Source: Buddleja alternifolia
Taxonomy: Eukaryota > Streptophyta > Magnoliopsida > Lamiales > Scrophulariaceae
NCBI GenBank assembly: GCA_019426215.1
Contig: CM033394.1
Location: 38,190,423-38,254,422 of the forward strand
DNA: 64,000 nt
Direction: 5' to 3'
Shown: positions 47,453 to 59,689 of the stretch, one piece after another
Layout of the letters: each line of letters starts with the position of its first letter
How positions within the stretch are numbered: the stretch's first letter is position 1
The notes under the pieces: model-generated
Told to the model about the DNA's origin: nothing
Databases searched by the model: none
Seen by the model: the letters and a program-made list of their open reading frames with translations, nothing else
Position numbers and translations under genes: made by a program

Positions 47453-47711
47453 TAAAGAAATAAATAAATTTAATTCAATAAAAAAAATAACAAAATATTT
47501 TTTTTAGATGAATATGTAGAAAAACTTAAAGTTTTGGCCTTATTTGTGAAATAGGGGTAAAACTATAAAATGAGGGGTAACAAGAAATATCTAGAGAATA
47601 TTCTTTTTGGTGCAAAAGATAAAGTCATGGGTTGAAGTGAATTTATTGTAACAACACTAAAATAGCGCAAAAGTTGCACCATTTTAGTATTTATGGGTTG
47701 GAGATGTCTTA
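46688..47711. mobile_element. MITE with AGACCGTCTCCAACC end (copy B; matches 10195-11105)
   Basis: Left end AGACCGTCTCCAACCC and right end GGGTTGGAGATGTCTTAGG are inverted. An AAT microsatellite (~47426-47450) has expanded only in this copy. Confidence 0.6.
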
Positions 47712-48252
47712 GGGATTTGATTATTAGAGAAGGACAACACTCTAAATATCATGAATTCTTCTAAATATGTTTCATTTTAGGATACATCACAATTATTTAT
47801 TTTTGGAAGTGGTTTATTATATGAAATGTATTTAGTATGTCTTATTAGCTTGTATTTATAACTTGAATATATTCTTGATGTAATAGATCTCTTCAACTAA
47901 AAAAGCCATAATTAGAAAGGAATTACTTTAGATCAAGGTCACAGCGAGCTAATATTAACCATTGGGTTTAACAATTGAGATTCGATATATGTATCCACAA
48001 TTTTCTTTTTGACAGGCTCAATTGGATGATATAAATGAGTTTGACTTACAAGGATATCAAAATATTAATATGAGATGGACAAGCGACTCATTTACGGATA
48101 GGATAGTAAGTAAAAGTCTCAAAATATGTGTTTTATGACTTACTAAACAATGATGTCAAATTTGGATTATATTCAATGTTCAACTGTAAATTCATGCATA
48201 CATGACATGACATGATGGTGCAAGTTGTCTAATTTGCATAGAAAAATTACAG

Positions 48253-48625
48253 GGGTTAAATGAAAAAAAAATCCTGTGATATAACGTTTTTGCTAAGTAT
48301 CTTCTGTGATCACGAAATAACCTAAAAACCCTCTATGTTCTTAAAAAGTCTGTAAAAAGTCACTTTTTGTTAAAAAAATAGAAAGAAATATGTGTTTTTT
48401 AGGTGAAATAATACTTTTTTTCCTTTTATATTATTTGGAGAGTGTATAAATGACAAATAAGAATGTCAAGAAAGGTGAAAAACATGAAAAACACGCTCGT
48501 TTTTTTACAAAAAGTGACTTTTTGCAAACTTTTTAAGAACATGAGAGGTTTTTAGGCTATTTCGTGATCACAAGGGGTTTTTAGCAAATAAGTTATATCA
48601 CAGGGAGTTTTTTTGCATTTAACCC
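48253..48625. mobile_element. 373-bp MULE-type MITE in copy B
   Basis: The ~115-bp inverted arms begin GGGTTAAATG and contain CCTGTGATATAAC and AAAAAGTCACTTTTTG. The flanks AAAATTACAG and AAAATTATAG form a 10-bp duplication with one mismatch. Copy A has one uninterrupted AAAATTATAG at ~11648. Confidence 0.8.
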
Positions 48626-49258
48626 AAAATTATAGTATAAAGAAAAAATTATTGGCTAGAGCTTCGCATGAGGATGACTTGGCGTGGACGTAATTAATCA
48701 CGAGCCTAACAAAATACATCGATTAATTGGGTCCCAATCTTGGAAAGAAGGAAATTCTATATAACGACTTGGAAAAATGAAGTGTAAACATTGGAATAAT
48801 TTCTTAAGAATATATATATATCAAGTTCATATACAAAGTGTTATATTAGCGATGATAAGATTAATTTTTCACAGAGACTATTTTGATACAAATTTTGTAC
48901 TCCATGGACTGTAAATATCATTATCCTTTCTATTTTTATATATGTCCATAATATTTGTTTTTTACTATAAAATATGAGTATTTATTTATGATATCTGACT
49001 ACATGGTTGTAACACCCAAAAAAAAATCAACAAAAATAATAAATAAAAAGATGCTAATATTAAGGATACTGTTGGTATTTTATAGGGACTGATTTATAAA
49101 TATTTTTACGATTTAGCAGGCGGGCGCTAGAATAACTTATTAGGTTTTGACTCTTTGTAACTTTCATTAGAGCTGAAGTCAAGTTTTTCTTTTACCAGAC
49201 ACAAGGATTGATGGCAGCGGTTTGAGTTTTGGGCCAGTGAATTAAATCCAGATTTATG

Positions 49259-49863
49259 CTATAAAGCATGGACACTCCGAAAATTATCATCGGGTGGTAT
49301 TGGGCGTGTGTCGGACACTACACGACTCCTTCACGTGTCGGACATGGCTAATATGTGTTCATGGTTAAAAAATGAAAAAGCAATTCGGACACTATGTCAA
49401 ACACGACCAAATGCGTGTCCAACACGGTGATGACACGGTTGATAATTTTCCTAAGAAATTAAAAAGTGTGGGATTCCAATTGTAAATAGAAAAACTTCAA
49501 AAATTCTAATTCTAATTCTTGAGCATTGATACTTTAATTGTATTTGTAATTGCTTTGTAATTTGTGGTTGTTTATATTTCTGTTTTGCACTCGTTATTGA
49601 CTTATTATTGATAAGTAGTTGATTTTTTTCAAATATATAGAGATTTGCAAAAAAGCAGGGAAAATACAAATTTAACAATAAATTGGTAAACAACATTTTC
49701 ATAGTTTATTTTCTAACAAATTATATTGAAATTAAAATCAATATCTAATTTATATTATATATATGACATTCGTGTTGGAGCCGTATCATGTTCTAATTTT
49801 TTGGAAAACGTCGTGTCTGTGTCTATGTCGCGTCATGCCTGTGTCGGTATCCGTGCATCATAG
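49259..49863. mobile_element. ~605-bp element in copy B with CTAT...GCACGGA-like ends
   Basis: The inverted ends CTATAAAGCATGGACAC and GTATCCGTGCATCATAG match at about 12 of 17 positions. Internal CGTGTCGGACA motifs lie near both ends. It is absent from copy A, where the flanks are separated by different sequence. Confidence 0.55.
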
Positions 49864-49964
49864 GTTTTCTATCATGATTTGACGAGAATAGATAATAAAT
49901 AATACCCTAGCCCACCATGAGGAAATTCTTTGCATGTTTTCGTTGATTCCTCTATTTTATAGTA

Positions 49965-50223
49965 TGGAAAAATTACACACAGGTCCTCTCACTTATTGTG
50001 TAATTACCAAAATCCCCCTCATTTATTTGAAATTATCAACACACACTCTCATGTTAAGAATTTTTTACAATTACACCCCTGCATATTTAAAAATTCTTAT
50101 TATTTTACTCCCTGTAAACCTTACAAATAGACTTCTTAAGGAGTGTATTGGTAATTTTCAATAGGTGATGAGAGATTTTGGTAATTATACAATAACTTAG
50201 GGGAGTCTATGTATAATTTTCCC
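49965..50223. mobile_element. 259-bp MULE-type MITE in copy B
   Basis: Ends TGGAAAAATTACACACAGG and AGTCTATGTATAATTTTCCC. A perfect 9-bp duplication TTTATAGTA flanks it (49956-49964 and 50224-50232). The same target in copy A holds a different element (12581-13520). Confidence 0.75.
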
Positions 50224-50345
50224 TTTATAGTATTAGGAGCAATTGCTTGTAGTATTTTTTTTTTTTTTTTTGATCAAAAATTGCTTGTAGTATTAGGGGC
50301 AATTGCTTTAAGAGTAACTTATAGGACCAATTTGTATACTTGCCT

Positions 50346-51100
50346 TGCTGCACCGGCAAAGAGTGACATGTGTCACCCTCCCATTATTTATTTATTTTTT
50401 GACCTTTTCTTTAGTTGACTATTTTTCTTTTAAGTTCGTTTGTCAAATTCCTTATCTTAATCTTTTTCATTTGTTTTGTTTTTATTTTTTTAATTCTAGA
50501 CGAAGGCGATATTTTGATCCGACAAATTTGAACTGATAATTTTTTAATCATGGGCTGCACAGACCCTATAGAACTCTAAATGAAGAGAAAAAGTCATAAC
50601 TTGTCATAATTTGAAATTAAAATTTAAGAAGAAAATTCTTCAAATTGAAATTTGAGCGGATTAATATTGAAAATTCAAGCCAACACAATATGTACGAGTA
50701 GATAAATATTAAAATACCAACAAAAAAAAAACTAATATTGACAAGAAATCAATTAGTTATATCTTTAAACTGAGCAATTCAAGTAGGTTTGATTGAATCA
50801 TATTTTAATTATAAAAGCTTGCAATTTAAATTAATTAGAACTTAAACTTTTAAAAAATATATAATAAAATATCGAAGTGTTTAGTATTATTCAAAAATAT
50901 AATACACATAATGACGAGGAAGAAAAGGCTTTATCAAATTCTCAAGACAAGAGACAAGTAAAAGAATAAAAAGAGAAAAAAATTACAAAAATGAATAAGA
51001 GAAAGAATATAGAAAAAAATGAAAAGCGAAAAACAATAAAAACAAGTAAAACAATTAAATAATGGTGTCACCCTCTGCCGCACCGGGTGCAGCATTGAAT
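50346..51100. mobile_element. ~750-bp insertion in copy B with GCTGCACCGG ends
   Basis: The left GCTGCACCGGCAAAGAGTGAC is mirrored by a right end containing GTCACCCTCTGCCGCACCGG and GGTGCAGC. Copy A reads through at ~13606. The interior is AT-rich without a gene. Exact ends are uncertain by ~10-15 bp. Confidence 0.55.
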
Positions 51101-52139
51101 GGACCGTAATCGTGATGGAAGAACCAAAAGAAGATAGAGAAAGGGGTATACATTTGTATGGAGTCCCCTGATTGAATTGTCATTATCTTGATCCAAGTTA
51201 AGTGGAGGGTTCAAGTGAATATTTTGACTTTACAAAGTAAACAATGATACATATATATAGGTTTATGAGTACTGGTGCCGAATGCAAGTGGTTTAAATGT
51301 ATTGATTAAATTGCCTAATGTACAGAGTTTAGAATGAGGCAAAGACATTTGATATTTTTAACATTTAAGTTATAATGATATTTTAGAGTTATACATATTT
51401 ATTTGGGTTTTACCATCTTAATAATACACGAGTTTAGCTTATTTATGCTTTCCTATTGTTGACATAAATTCAGGAGCAAACGATTAAATTTCGATTTTGT
51501 TGGGTTTTTTTTCTTTTTTGAGATTCTGTGGTGGTTTGAGTTATCGTGAAATGCATTTTAATGGAAGTAATCTTTGAGACTTTTCTATTTTTTTCTTATA
51601 TAAAATTATATATATATATATATATATATAGTTTCCTAAATTGTTTCTCTATGATAAGATACACACCCTATCTTAGATACACACCCTATCTTAAATAAGA
51701 TATAAGACCCAATATACATCATTGGATCAATTAAATTCAACAGTCCAATTTAATCACTATAAACGCGCGGGAAACCAAGATGAATCTGTCTGAGGGGTAT
51801 TCTGGTAAACTACACACCATTATACATCAAACCACGTCCTAAAATCACTCCTGCATCTCCCCTGAAATCTCTCCCATTTTTAAACCTAAGAAAATTAAAC
51901 TGTAATATACGATTCATTGATTGAAATCTCTCCCATTTTTAAACCTAAGAAAATTAAACTGTAATATACGATTTCATCGAACCCTAGTTTTTTCTCCCAA
52001 ACTGATTTTTTTTTCAGCATAAAATGAGGACGAAAAATCCATCGAGAAGAACATGTATCAATTATACACACAATTTTCAGCTTTTGTTCGACCTATGGGT
52101 GACAATATTATGTATTTTGTTGATTTTGATGGCTTCTGT

Positions 52140-54830
52140 ATCTATACGCTGTATATTGGAAACTATATTGGGAACACGCTGTATCTATACGCTGATTTTG
52201 TTGATTTTGATGGCTTCTGTACCTATGGGTGACAATATTATGTTTAGTTTATATGCATATTTGAGTAATATATGCTGTATATTATTACTTTATTTTCTTC
52301 ATTCTAATTGTATACTATACAAAACGGCGCTGTATAATGGTTTGAATTATAGTGTATAATAATGAATAAGACTCTGTATAATAGTTTACATCATCTTAAT
52401 TGTATTGTGTATGCACACACTGTATATTTGGGTATAATCTAATGTATAATTTGTTATACCATTCTATATAGTTGTGTATAAATTTCTGTATAATGGATTG
52501 AACTCACTAATTGTATCTCATATCTCATTAATCACACAATGTATATCATCGTTGTATGTAATGTATAACGGTTTATACGCTAATGTATAATTATTTAAAA
52601 ACATTAATTATAATGAATTTTTATTTCTGAGATACTGTATATTGGATACAAATAGGGGATAGATGGTCATAATATGAATTTGTGATTTACAAAATACATT
52701 ATACTTAAGTTTTTAGTGTATAATACACTAATATTTGCGGTATAATGTCTTGGATGTTAATAATAACTGAGATAATTCACAGTGTATAATGTATTTATCT
52801 ACTCTATAATGCAGTTGCTGAAGGAGATTCATCCTCAACCGATTCAAATGATAGGTTACAGCTTGTACCTACCAACGTTGTTGAGCCTCTTAGTGTCGAA
52901 CAACCTAGTTCTGATGAAGAATACGTACAATCAGCCGAAGAATTGTCTGATCAAGACGAAGAGACCGAATCAGAACAACAACCTGCTCCTCGAAAAAGAC
53001 GTGCGAAACAACAGCCTGTAAAAACGCAATCTAAAAAACAGAAAACACGGATTGTATCCAAACATCAACCACAGGGGAAAAAGAAGGTGGTTGAGTATAC
53101 ACGAATAAGAGTCTCGTTGAAGGTCTTGGTGGATGCTCTTTCAAAACTAACCGAACTACAACGGGAATGGGTGAGACAATCCGGGTTCGGGTCCTTTTTG
53201 GATTTCAACATTAAAGAGCTGCCTCACAGGCTCGGCTATAAAGTTGTAAAATCTTTAAATCCAGCAAATTTCAGACTTACTCTGCCCGGAGGAAAGATCA
53301 ATATTACTGAGTATGATGTGGCAGAGGTTTTGGGATTTCCACACGGGACTCGGCATATAGACCTCATGGTAAGAAATCCAGAGAGGGCGGACGCATTTAC
53401 TGACCAATTTGGGCTTGATAAGTCCAAAAAGTTTAAAGTTTCGGCATCAATGGTGGTGAATGCAATACAATCTGATAAACAGCTCACAGATCGATTCAAG
53501 CTGAATTTTATGACGATTATGTATAATTGCTTGATAGAGACTCCTAGTACACCATTTGTCAACAAGAAGATACTCAATTTCAAGGGGTCTCTTGATGAGT
53601 TGTCAAGTTACAATTGGCCCGGACTTGTTCTAAATAGTTTGGGAGACACGAAAAAAGTTTGGGAAGCAGATCCGGCAAAACGCATGTATATGGGACCTCT
53701 TCTATTTCTAATTGTAAGTTTACAGTACCTCTTCTGATGTTGATTGTGTTCCAATAATGTGTTTTTGTTGATTTGGTGTATAATGTGTTATATGAATTAA
53801 CACTGTATTTTAACTGTATAACTTATAAACTATAATGTGTATAATGTGTTATATGAACTAACACTACATTTTTACTGTATAATGTGTTATATGAACTAAT
53901 AATGGTTTACATGTTACTGTATAATTGTATGATCTCAATTTTTTTTCCCCTCCAAATTCAAATATTGTATGTTGACAGAGTCAACTACAAGGGTCAGATG
54001 ACAGTACAAAGATCAATCCCCACTTGGCTCACTTGGACAAACTCTGCGCTACGGGGAAAGAGTAACGTAGAGATTCAACAAGGAGTTTTTGGGCAGGGGA
54101 TCATATCAAAGGGGCAGTGGGAATTGAAGGCTGACAAAGGGAAACATGTTGCTCAGCGTATTGAAGCTCCAAAACAACCCACTACCTCTTTAGAAGCTCC
54201 ACCAGAATCAGATGTATCCATCAAGGACTGGAATACGTTTGAAGAGGTATGCATATTTATGTAATTAGTAAATTTATTATAACTGTATACTGTACAATTA
54301 CATACTGTATAATTATACTTCAATTTACTATATAATGGTTTGTAAACTACTGTATACGCAAGGGATGATTTTCAATTTGGAAAAGGCTGCATTAGACCTA
54401 GTGGATAATCTTATTAAGTACAATGGATACATTGAATCATGTGATTCCATTCTTCCATCAAATCCACGGTTGAGGGTAATTGAAAAAAGGGTGTTAGATC
54501 ATGTTGAAAAACTGTATAGAACAAAACCAGAGACAAGTACATATCAACCAGTAGCACCTTCCTCACCTGAACAACATGCAGCCGCCCAAGCTGATCCGCC
54601 TCTCCGACCCGAACAATCTACACCGGATAAGAGAATAAGTACACCAGTACATTCACAGCCAACCTTCAACTTGTTGACACAAATAACACCACATAAAATG
54701 CCCCAAATGCCAAACTGACCCTGTTGAGTGCATTTTAATATACACTGTATACTCACTATAAATGGACTGTATAATACATATAACATTACTGTATAATATG
54801 TGTTAACATTCTGTATATTATATATGCAGA
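52140..54830. repeat. TGTATA motif cluster in non-coding parts of the MULE-like element
   Basis: By my count about 30 TGTATA occurrences, mostly in the contexts CTGTATAATG and GTGTATAATG, fall in the upstream region, introns and 3' flank of the gene. They are nearly absent from the coding blocks. They may be subterminal protein-binding sites or slipped short repeats. Confidence 0.65.
52815..54718 (+). pseudogene. PMD/DUF1985-like transposon gene without Ulp1 domain
   Basis: Three coding blocks are visible. The first (52815-53713) has an acidic/basic linker (DQDEETESEQQ, KKQKTR), then LTELQREWVRQSGFGSFLDF, LPGGKINITEYDVAEVLGFP and KKVWEADPAKRMYMGPLLF, ending at a GTAAGT donor. The second (~53967-54246) starts ILYVDRVNYKG and ends at GAAGAG|GTATGC. 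The third (~54363 or 54386 to 54718) has AALDLVDNLIKYNGYIE and a Pro/Ser-rich tail. This is the N-terminal half of proteins carried by Ulp1-bearing MULEs, which normally continue into a C48 cysteine protease. That domain is missing. The acceptor of the second block is not obvious and the first exon was not identified, so I treat it as a probable pseudogene. Confidence 0.55.
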
Positions 54831-55502
54831 ACAAACGGGTTCATTAACACTTAACACCAGCTGTAACTTCACAATTAAAACGTAATCAAATCCGCAAACA
54901 AGATCCAACAAACGCAATCGAACAATTTAATCATGCATGTGTCTATTTCTGCCATCAAAATGTAATCAAACGCTATTATAATGAATGAATATATGCTCAA
55001 TTGACGACGATGCTGCCTTGTTGATGAATATCTCTTGAATTGATGTTGAAAAATCGCTAATTCTGATTGAAATGGCCGATGATGTATCGATTATATAAGA
55101 CTTAAATACTATCTCAAATCGTCAAAGATGAAACGAAGATATATATATGATATCTGATACTAATTCCAGCTGAGAAAGACGATGTTGATTTGATAAGAAC
55201 TTCATGGAATATGAATCTGACAATTTCTGTATTTCTTCGTGCAATTCTTTCCTCTGATATTGGATTTATTAATTAAAATGGGAAGATGATTCTGTTACTG
55301 CGTAATATATGGGATTTGATTTTGATCTGCATGTTAATTGCATGGGTTTGTTATGACTATTGCCTAAAATGCCACTTTCATCATTAAATTAAATATTATG
55401 TCCGATAAAATGGGCATAATTATGGACCTTGGGATCAATTGATTTAAATGGTCTAAATTGGGTCTTATATCTTACCTAACTTATAGGGATGTATTTAATC
55501 TA

Positions 55503-55542
<40 letters not shown>

Positions 55543-55560
55543 AAATTGTTTCTGTATGAT

Positions 55561-56037
55561 AACAATGGGAAAAAATGTTTTGTTATTAAAACATGGGTTT
55601 TCTGAAGGGAAAAAATGTTTTGTTATTAAAACATGGGTTTTCTGAAGGGAAAAAAATAGGATCAAGCATGATATGAATTAAAGGAAAAATGTTTTTTTTT
55701 TATTATATGTATATGACATGAGTATCGGAGATAATTGATTGTGATACTTGGACATACTTCATCATTTCATAAGCTCAAATGCATGTGTATGGTCCATTTA
55801 ATTTCCTCCTTGAGTTCATTTGTCTATCCCCGGGGTCATCTACGTGCCTTTCGGTTAAGAGCTCGTCTGTTCATCCCCTGGGATCATCTGTTACCCTCGA
55901 CCAAGGTTCATCTGTTTCGTCCCCTTTGAAATTTTTTGTGTTCGATATCATGTATTCTACGTGTTATAGATATTCAATCTTAAATTATTGCTTTAAAACT
56001 TTCCATGTTACTGATACATGATATTTTTGGAACTACT
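55561..56037. other. Interval between two elements, 40-bp tandem duplication
   Basis: A 40-bp unit (AAAAAATGTTTTGTTATTAA...) is repeated at ~55569 and 55609. The rest has CATCTGTT/CCCCTGGG phrases without a recognised family. Nothing else is supported. Confidence 0.4.
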
Positions 56038-57037
56038 AGTACACAATAAATTTTTATGTCTGTAAACAAAAACACAAAAAAATAATGACAAATGAATTTA
56101 TATTGATTAAAACAAAGAATTGGAGTACAATCCCTAATCTAATCCTCTAATTCTTCCTTCAAGAACTTTGATTTGAATATTGGAGCAGAAATCGTTTCTT
56201 TGATCTTCTCCAATGTGGATTTGAATGTTTATAACGTTGATGTGAGGGCTCGACAGCTTAATCTCGGATCAAACGATGCAAATGATTTGGGAAAGTTGAA
56301 AGCTTCAAGGCCGACTCGTCGTTTTGATCTTCCTTCAACTTGATTTGGACTTCTATAACGTTTATTCGAGGGTTTAGCACCTTAATCTCGAATCAAATGT
56401 TATAATTTGATGAATTTCACCAAGAACACCTTGAAGTTTGCTTTGAAGGCCTCCTTGAATTGGAAGAACTTGTAGAGAGAATTTGGGAACTTCTCTTTTC
56501 TTCTCTAGCTTCAATTAATTTTGTGTGTCTTCATTATGAGCTCCCAAGTACCCTATTTATAGGTGTAGGATGGAGAAGCCACAAATTTTTTAAACACCTT
56601 TGATAATTATTTCTTTAATATTTATATTTATTAAGAGATAAAGATCAATTACTTTTGAGCCATTTGATTGGCTAATATTTGATGAGAATAAATTTAATAG
56701 ATATTATCTTTTTAATATCTAAATTAATTTAAAGAGATAAATATCAATTACTTTGGAGCCATTTCATTGGCTAACATATCCACTTGGCGCAGTGTGATTG
56801 GTCGTTGACTTCTTTACTGCAAGACATAATTTAATTGGCTGAAACACCTCAATTTGACATGTGGCGTGATTTGATTTGCCAATAAAATAAATATTAAAAT
56901 ATCAATTAAATCACTTATTTAATTTTGGAATTAAATTTGGTAAATCCCAAAACATAAAATTAAAGACTTAACTTGATAATTAATATTATATTTTCCACTT
57001 GTCATCATTTGATTGGATGAAATTTTGCTTGTCTACA
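56038..57037 (-). repeat. 3' LTR of the gag-only element (1,000 bp)
   Basis: The first bases AG replace the expected TG. It is otherwise a full copy of 62498-63496. Confidence 0.9.
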
Positions 57038-59689
57038 AATGCCCCCTCGAGACTCGTTCACTGGACTTTTGTCTTGAAAATGTGCTTCAAAGTGAATGAG
57101 TCGCGATTATCATCTTTGATAGACTAGAAATGCCATCGAACATCTAAAGTCACATATCCAATTTGAGTGGATTGGACATATGAATTTTGCTCCAAAGGAT
57201 CCAAATCAAAATGGACACGATAAGCCATAACAAATTTTTTTTGTAGTTGGACTAAATTTAGTAGCCAAACTAACTTGAACAAAATGGCTCATTAATTGCA
57301 TTAGGGAGACAATTCCAGTTGGACCCACTCTAATTTTTTTTACGTGGCCTTGTAATTCAATTGCTCCACCCCTTTATTTGTTTTTTTTTAAAGTTCAATT
57401 GGGTCCACTCTAACTTGTGGTGTACATGGTCTAAGCACATGGGAGCACTCTCCAAGTCATCTTCTCCATTCAAGATACTGAAGTTGGCTGTAATTAGGAT
57501 TTTCCCTTTTTAATTCTTCTGGAGAAACTTCTAAGCATTCTTGGAACCAAAGAATTCTCATGAGATCAGATTCTTGCATATCCAATTAAATTTGCAGGTC
57601 ATAAATCAAATTCTTCATGTGGGAAGGGAACCCATTACGAGATGAATTCTGAATATTTGGGTTTATCTCCAAATATCCGAATTTGAGTACGAATCAAGAA
57701 GCATCCGATTTTCTCAAACCCAAATCAGCTATATCTCTAATTATCCTAATTCAATTTGGATATGGACAACAAGAGATTGATTCAGAGTAGAACACATAAA
57801 CTCTTCAACAAACATCTATATAAATATCTTGGCAGACCCTTTTCCTTTTCCATCTAAGCGACGCATAACAGAGAGGTATCAGCTTTGGCTTGATCAATAT
57901 CCAACTTTTTGTAGAATGCTTTGCAGATTGCAGTAGCAGATGTGGCCCATTTGCTCAACAGCAGTACCCAACATCTTTGTTGCTTGATAATTATATTTCT
58001 CGGTGCTCAATCAACGCAACATATCTCGATTCGGAGCGATGCTCTCAATTCCGCAGTTGCTCGCGTTTGCTGCATCCGTTTCCGTCGACCACCAGTGACG
58101 AAATTTTCCCATCGTGATCCTATCTCATCGGTGCAAATCACATGCAATACTTCTGCACAAGATGGTGCTATTTCCACCATCCATCTCTATCAAAACCGGC
58201 TTTGTCTACTCCCGTCGACCACCAGCAAGAAGTTATTGGATTTGCTCTTGGGCCTGCTGCTCGTTCGACAAAGAAAGAAAGCAATTTGTTGCTTTGGACT
58301 AAATATTCTCAAGTCCAATTTGTGCCAACAATGTCCCAATTCTAAAGACTAATCTATTTTTTTTTATTTTTTGTATGGATTGAGGCTCAAACCACTCAGT
58401 TGATTTCAATTTTTTTTTCTTTTTCAAGCATGGATTTACAGTGAATTAATGGGATACTTCTTTGCTATGTTGACAAATTGTATAATATTTTGCTTCCACT
58501 ATTGACGGTTCTTGCTTCCTTTGTCGGTCAATTTGCCACAAACTCGCAACACTTCATCGACAATTCAAGAAGTCGTTCTTTTATCGACCTTGGGGTTCCA
58601 TATCATTGAAGGCGAGGCAAAGCAGGTGGTGACAACTTCCAACTCACCGGTGGATTCCCCTACATCAAAGGACATAGAGGAGTGGACAATTCATAACGGC
58701 GTACCTTGAAAGATACTTTATTTGCTTTTGGAGAGACGTATTTGGCCATCATCGACGATGCATGAAAATCTTTGACGAAATGCAATCCATGTAGGAAGGG
58801 CGTACTTGATCGTCCTTGGCGACATAAAACAATCCATGGAGGAAGGCACGACATTGACGGTTGCTCATTTTTGCCTGGCATTTGCAAAGCTAAGATCCAA
58901 ATTAACGAGCCCATCTTATGATGAGAAGATGCTAACAAGTAAAAACATCTACAACGTGGACTTTACAAATGACTCGCCATCAACAATTAGAGGATTCTCT
59001 CTTATCGATGTCGGGGCACTACATCATTGAAGGCAAGGTGGAGAGTGCTACATCATTGAAGGCAAAGCGAAAGGAACCACATCATTCAAGGCAATGCAGA
59101 ATAGAGTTGTAGCGATCTTCGATCTTCAAATGAATTCCACAACATCAAAGGCCATTGGGAGTGGACAGAGCACATACTCAGCCAGTACAGAGACAAGCTA
59201 TTTCCACCAAGACTCATGACGAGGTGCAAGTTTTGCTGGCCATTCCGCCATGTCAATCCATGGTGCCTTGTTGTATATTTATCACTAGAGCTCTGATATT
59301 ATGAAGCCTTTTCCAGTGCTTGGTGTTCCATAACTTCACTGATTTACGTCGGCGAGTCGTTGATACCGTGGTGGAATTTACATGCCCCCATGTCTTAAAT
59401 ATTACCTTTGAGATTACTTAATAGAATTTTGTTTCTATATTGCAATCTTTCGAGTATATCCATGCTCATGAATATTTATTTTATTTTTTTTATTTTTTTT
59501 TACTCCCTTTGAATAAGTAACACCAATTGCATGGGAAACGCGATTGATTTGTATTTATGACTGAACTCAGAGAGAATCTAAGTTGCCTACGTAACCTAAT
59601 GAACAGATCAAGTTAAAACGTAGTTCAAAGATTTGTTGGCATTTTATACACTGTCAAGTGTCTTCACTTTGAATTTTAACTTGCAGACA
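57038..59689. other. Interior of the gag-only element, unassigned
   Basis: No pol motifs in any frame. A TATATAAATATC box at ~57820 with a leader-like stretch to ~57880, several short overlapping frames (57890-58350) and repeated CATCATTGAAGGC(A/G)A phrases (58600-59100) suggest acquired sequence. No family is recognised. Confidence 0.4.

Larger units (their letters stand above)
45055..51433. repeat. Duplicated segment B2 (matches about 6255-13923)
   Basis: The counterpart of segment A2, without its CACTA and LTR-like inserts but with its own five elements. The shared backbone has no recognised gene. Confidence 0.8.
51606..55560 (+). mobile_element. MULE-like element with PMD/DUF1985-like gene
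   Basis: The left (~51659-51740) and right (~55441-55508) ends carry inverted repeats sharing AAGATATAAGACCCAAT preceded by ATACA.CCCTAT-like sequence. The outer borders are direct repeats: a TA tract followed by CCTAAATTGTTTCT.TATGA at 51606-51655 and 55508-55560. A 58-bp duplication (AATCTCTCCCATTTTTAAACC) lies near the left end. The interior has a spliced gene and a field of TGTATA motifs. No transposase is seen, so it is non-autonomous or has lost it. Confidence 0.6.

Noticed and set aside
52024..52359. Open frame of 111 codons upstream of the PMD gene
   Set aside because: Hydrophobic, internally repetitive (ILLILMASV twice) and full of TGTATA-derived codons. It looks like repeat translation rather than a protein.
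57890..58352. Several overlapping short frames with a TATA box upstream
   Set aside because: Three frames are open at once and none has a recognisable domain. A captured leader is possible but unsupported as a gene.
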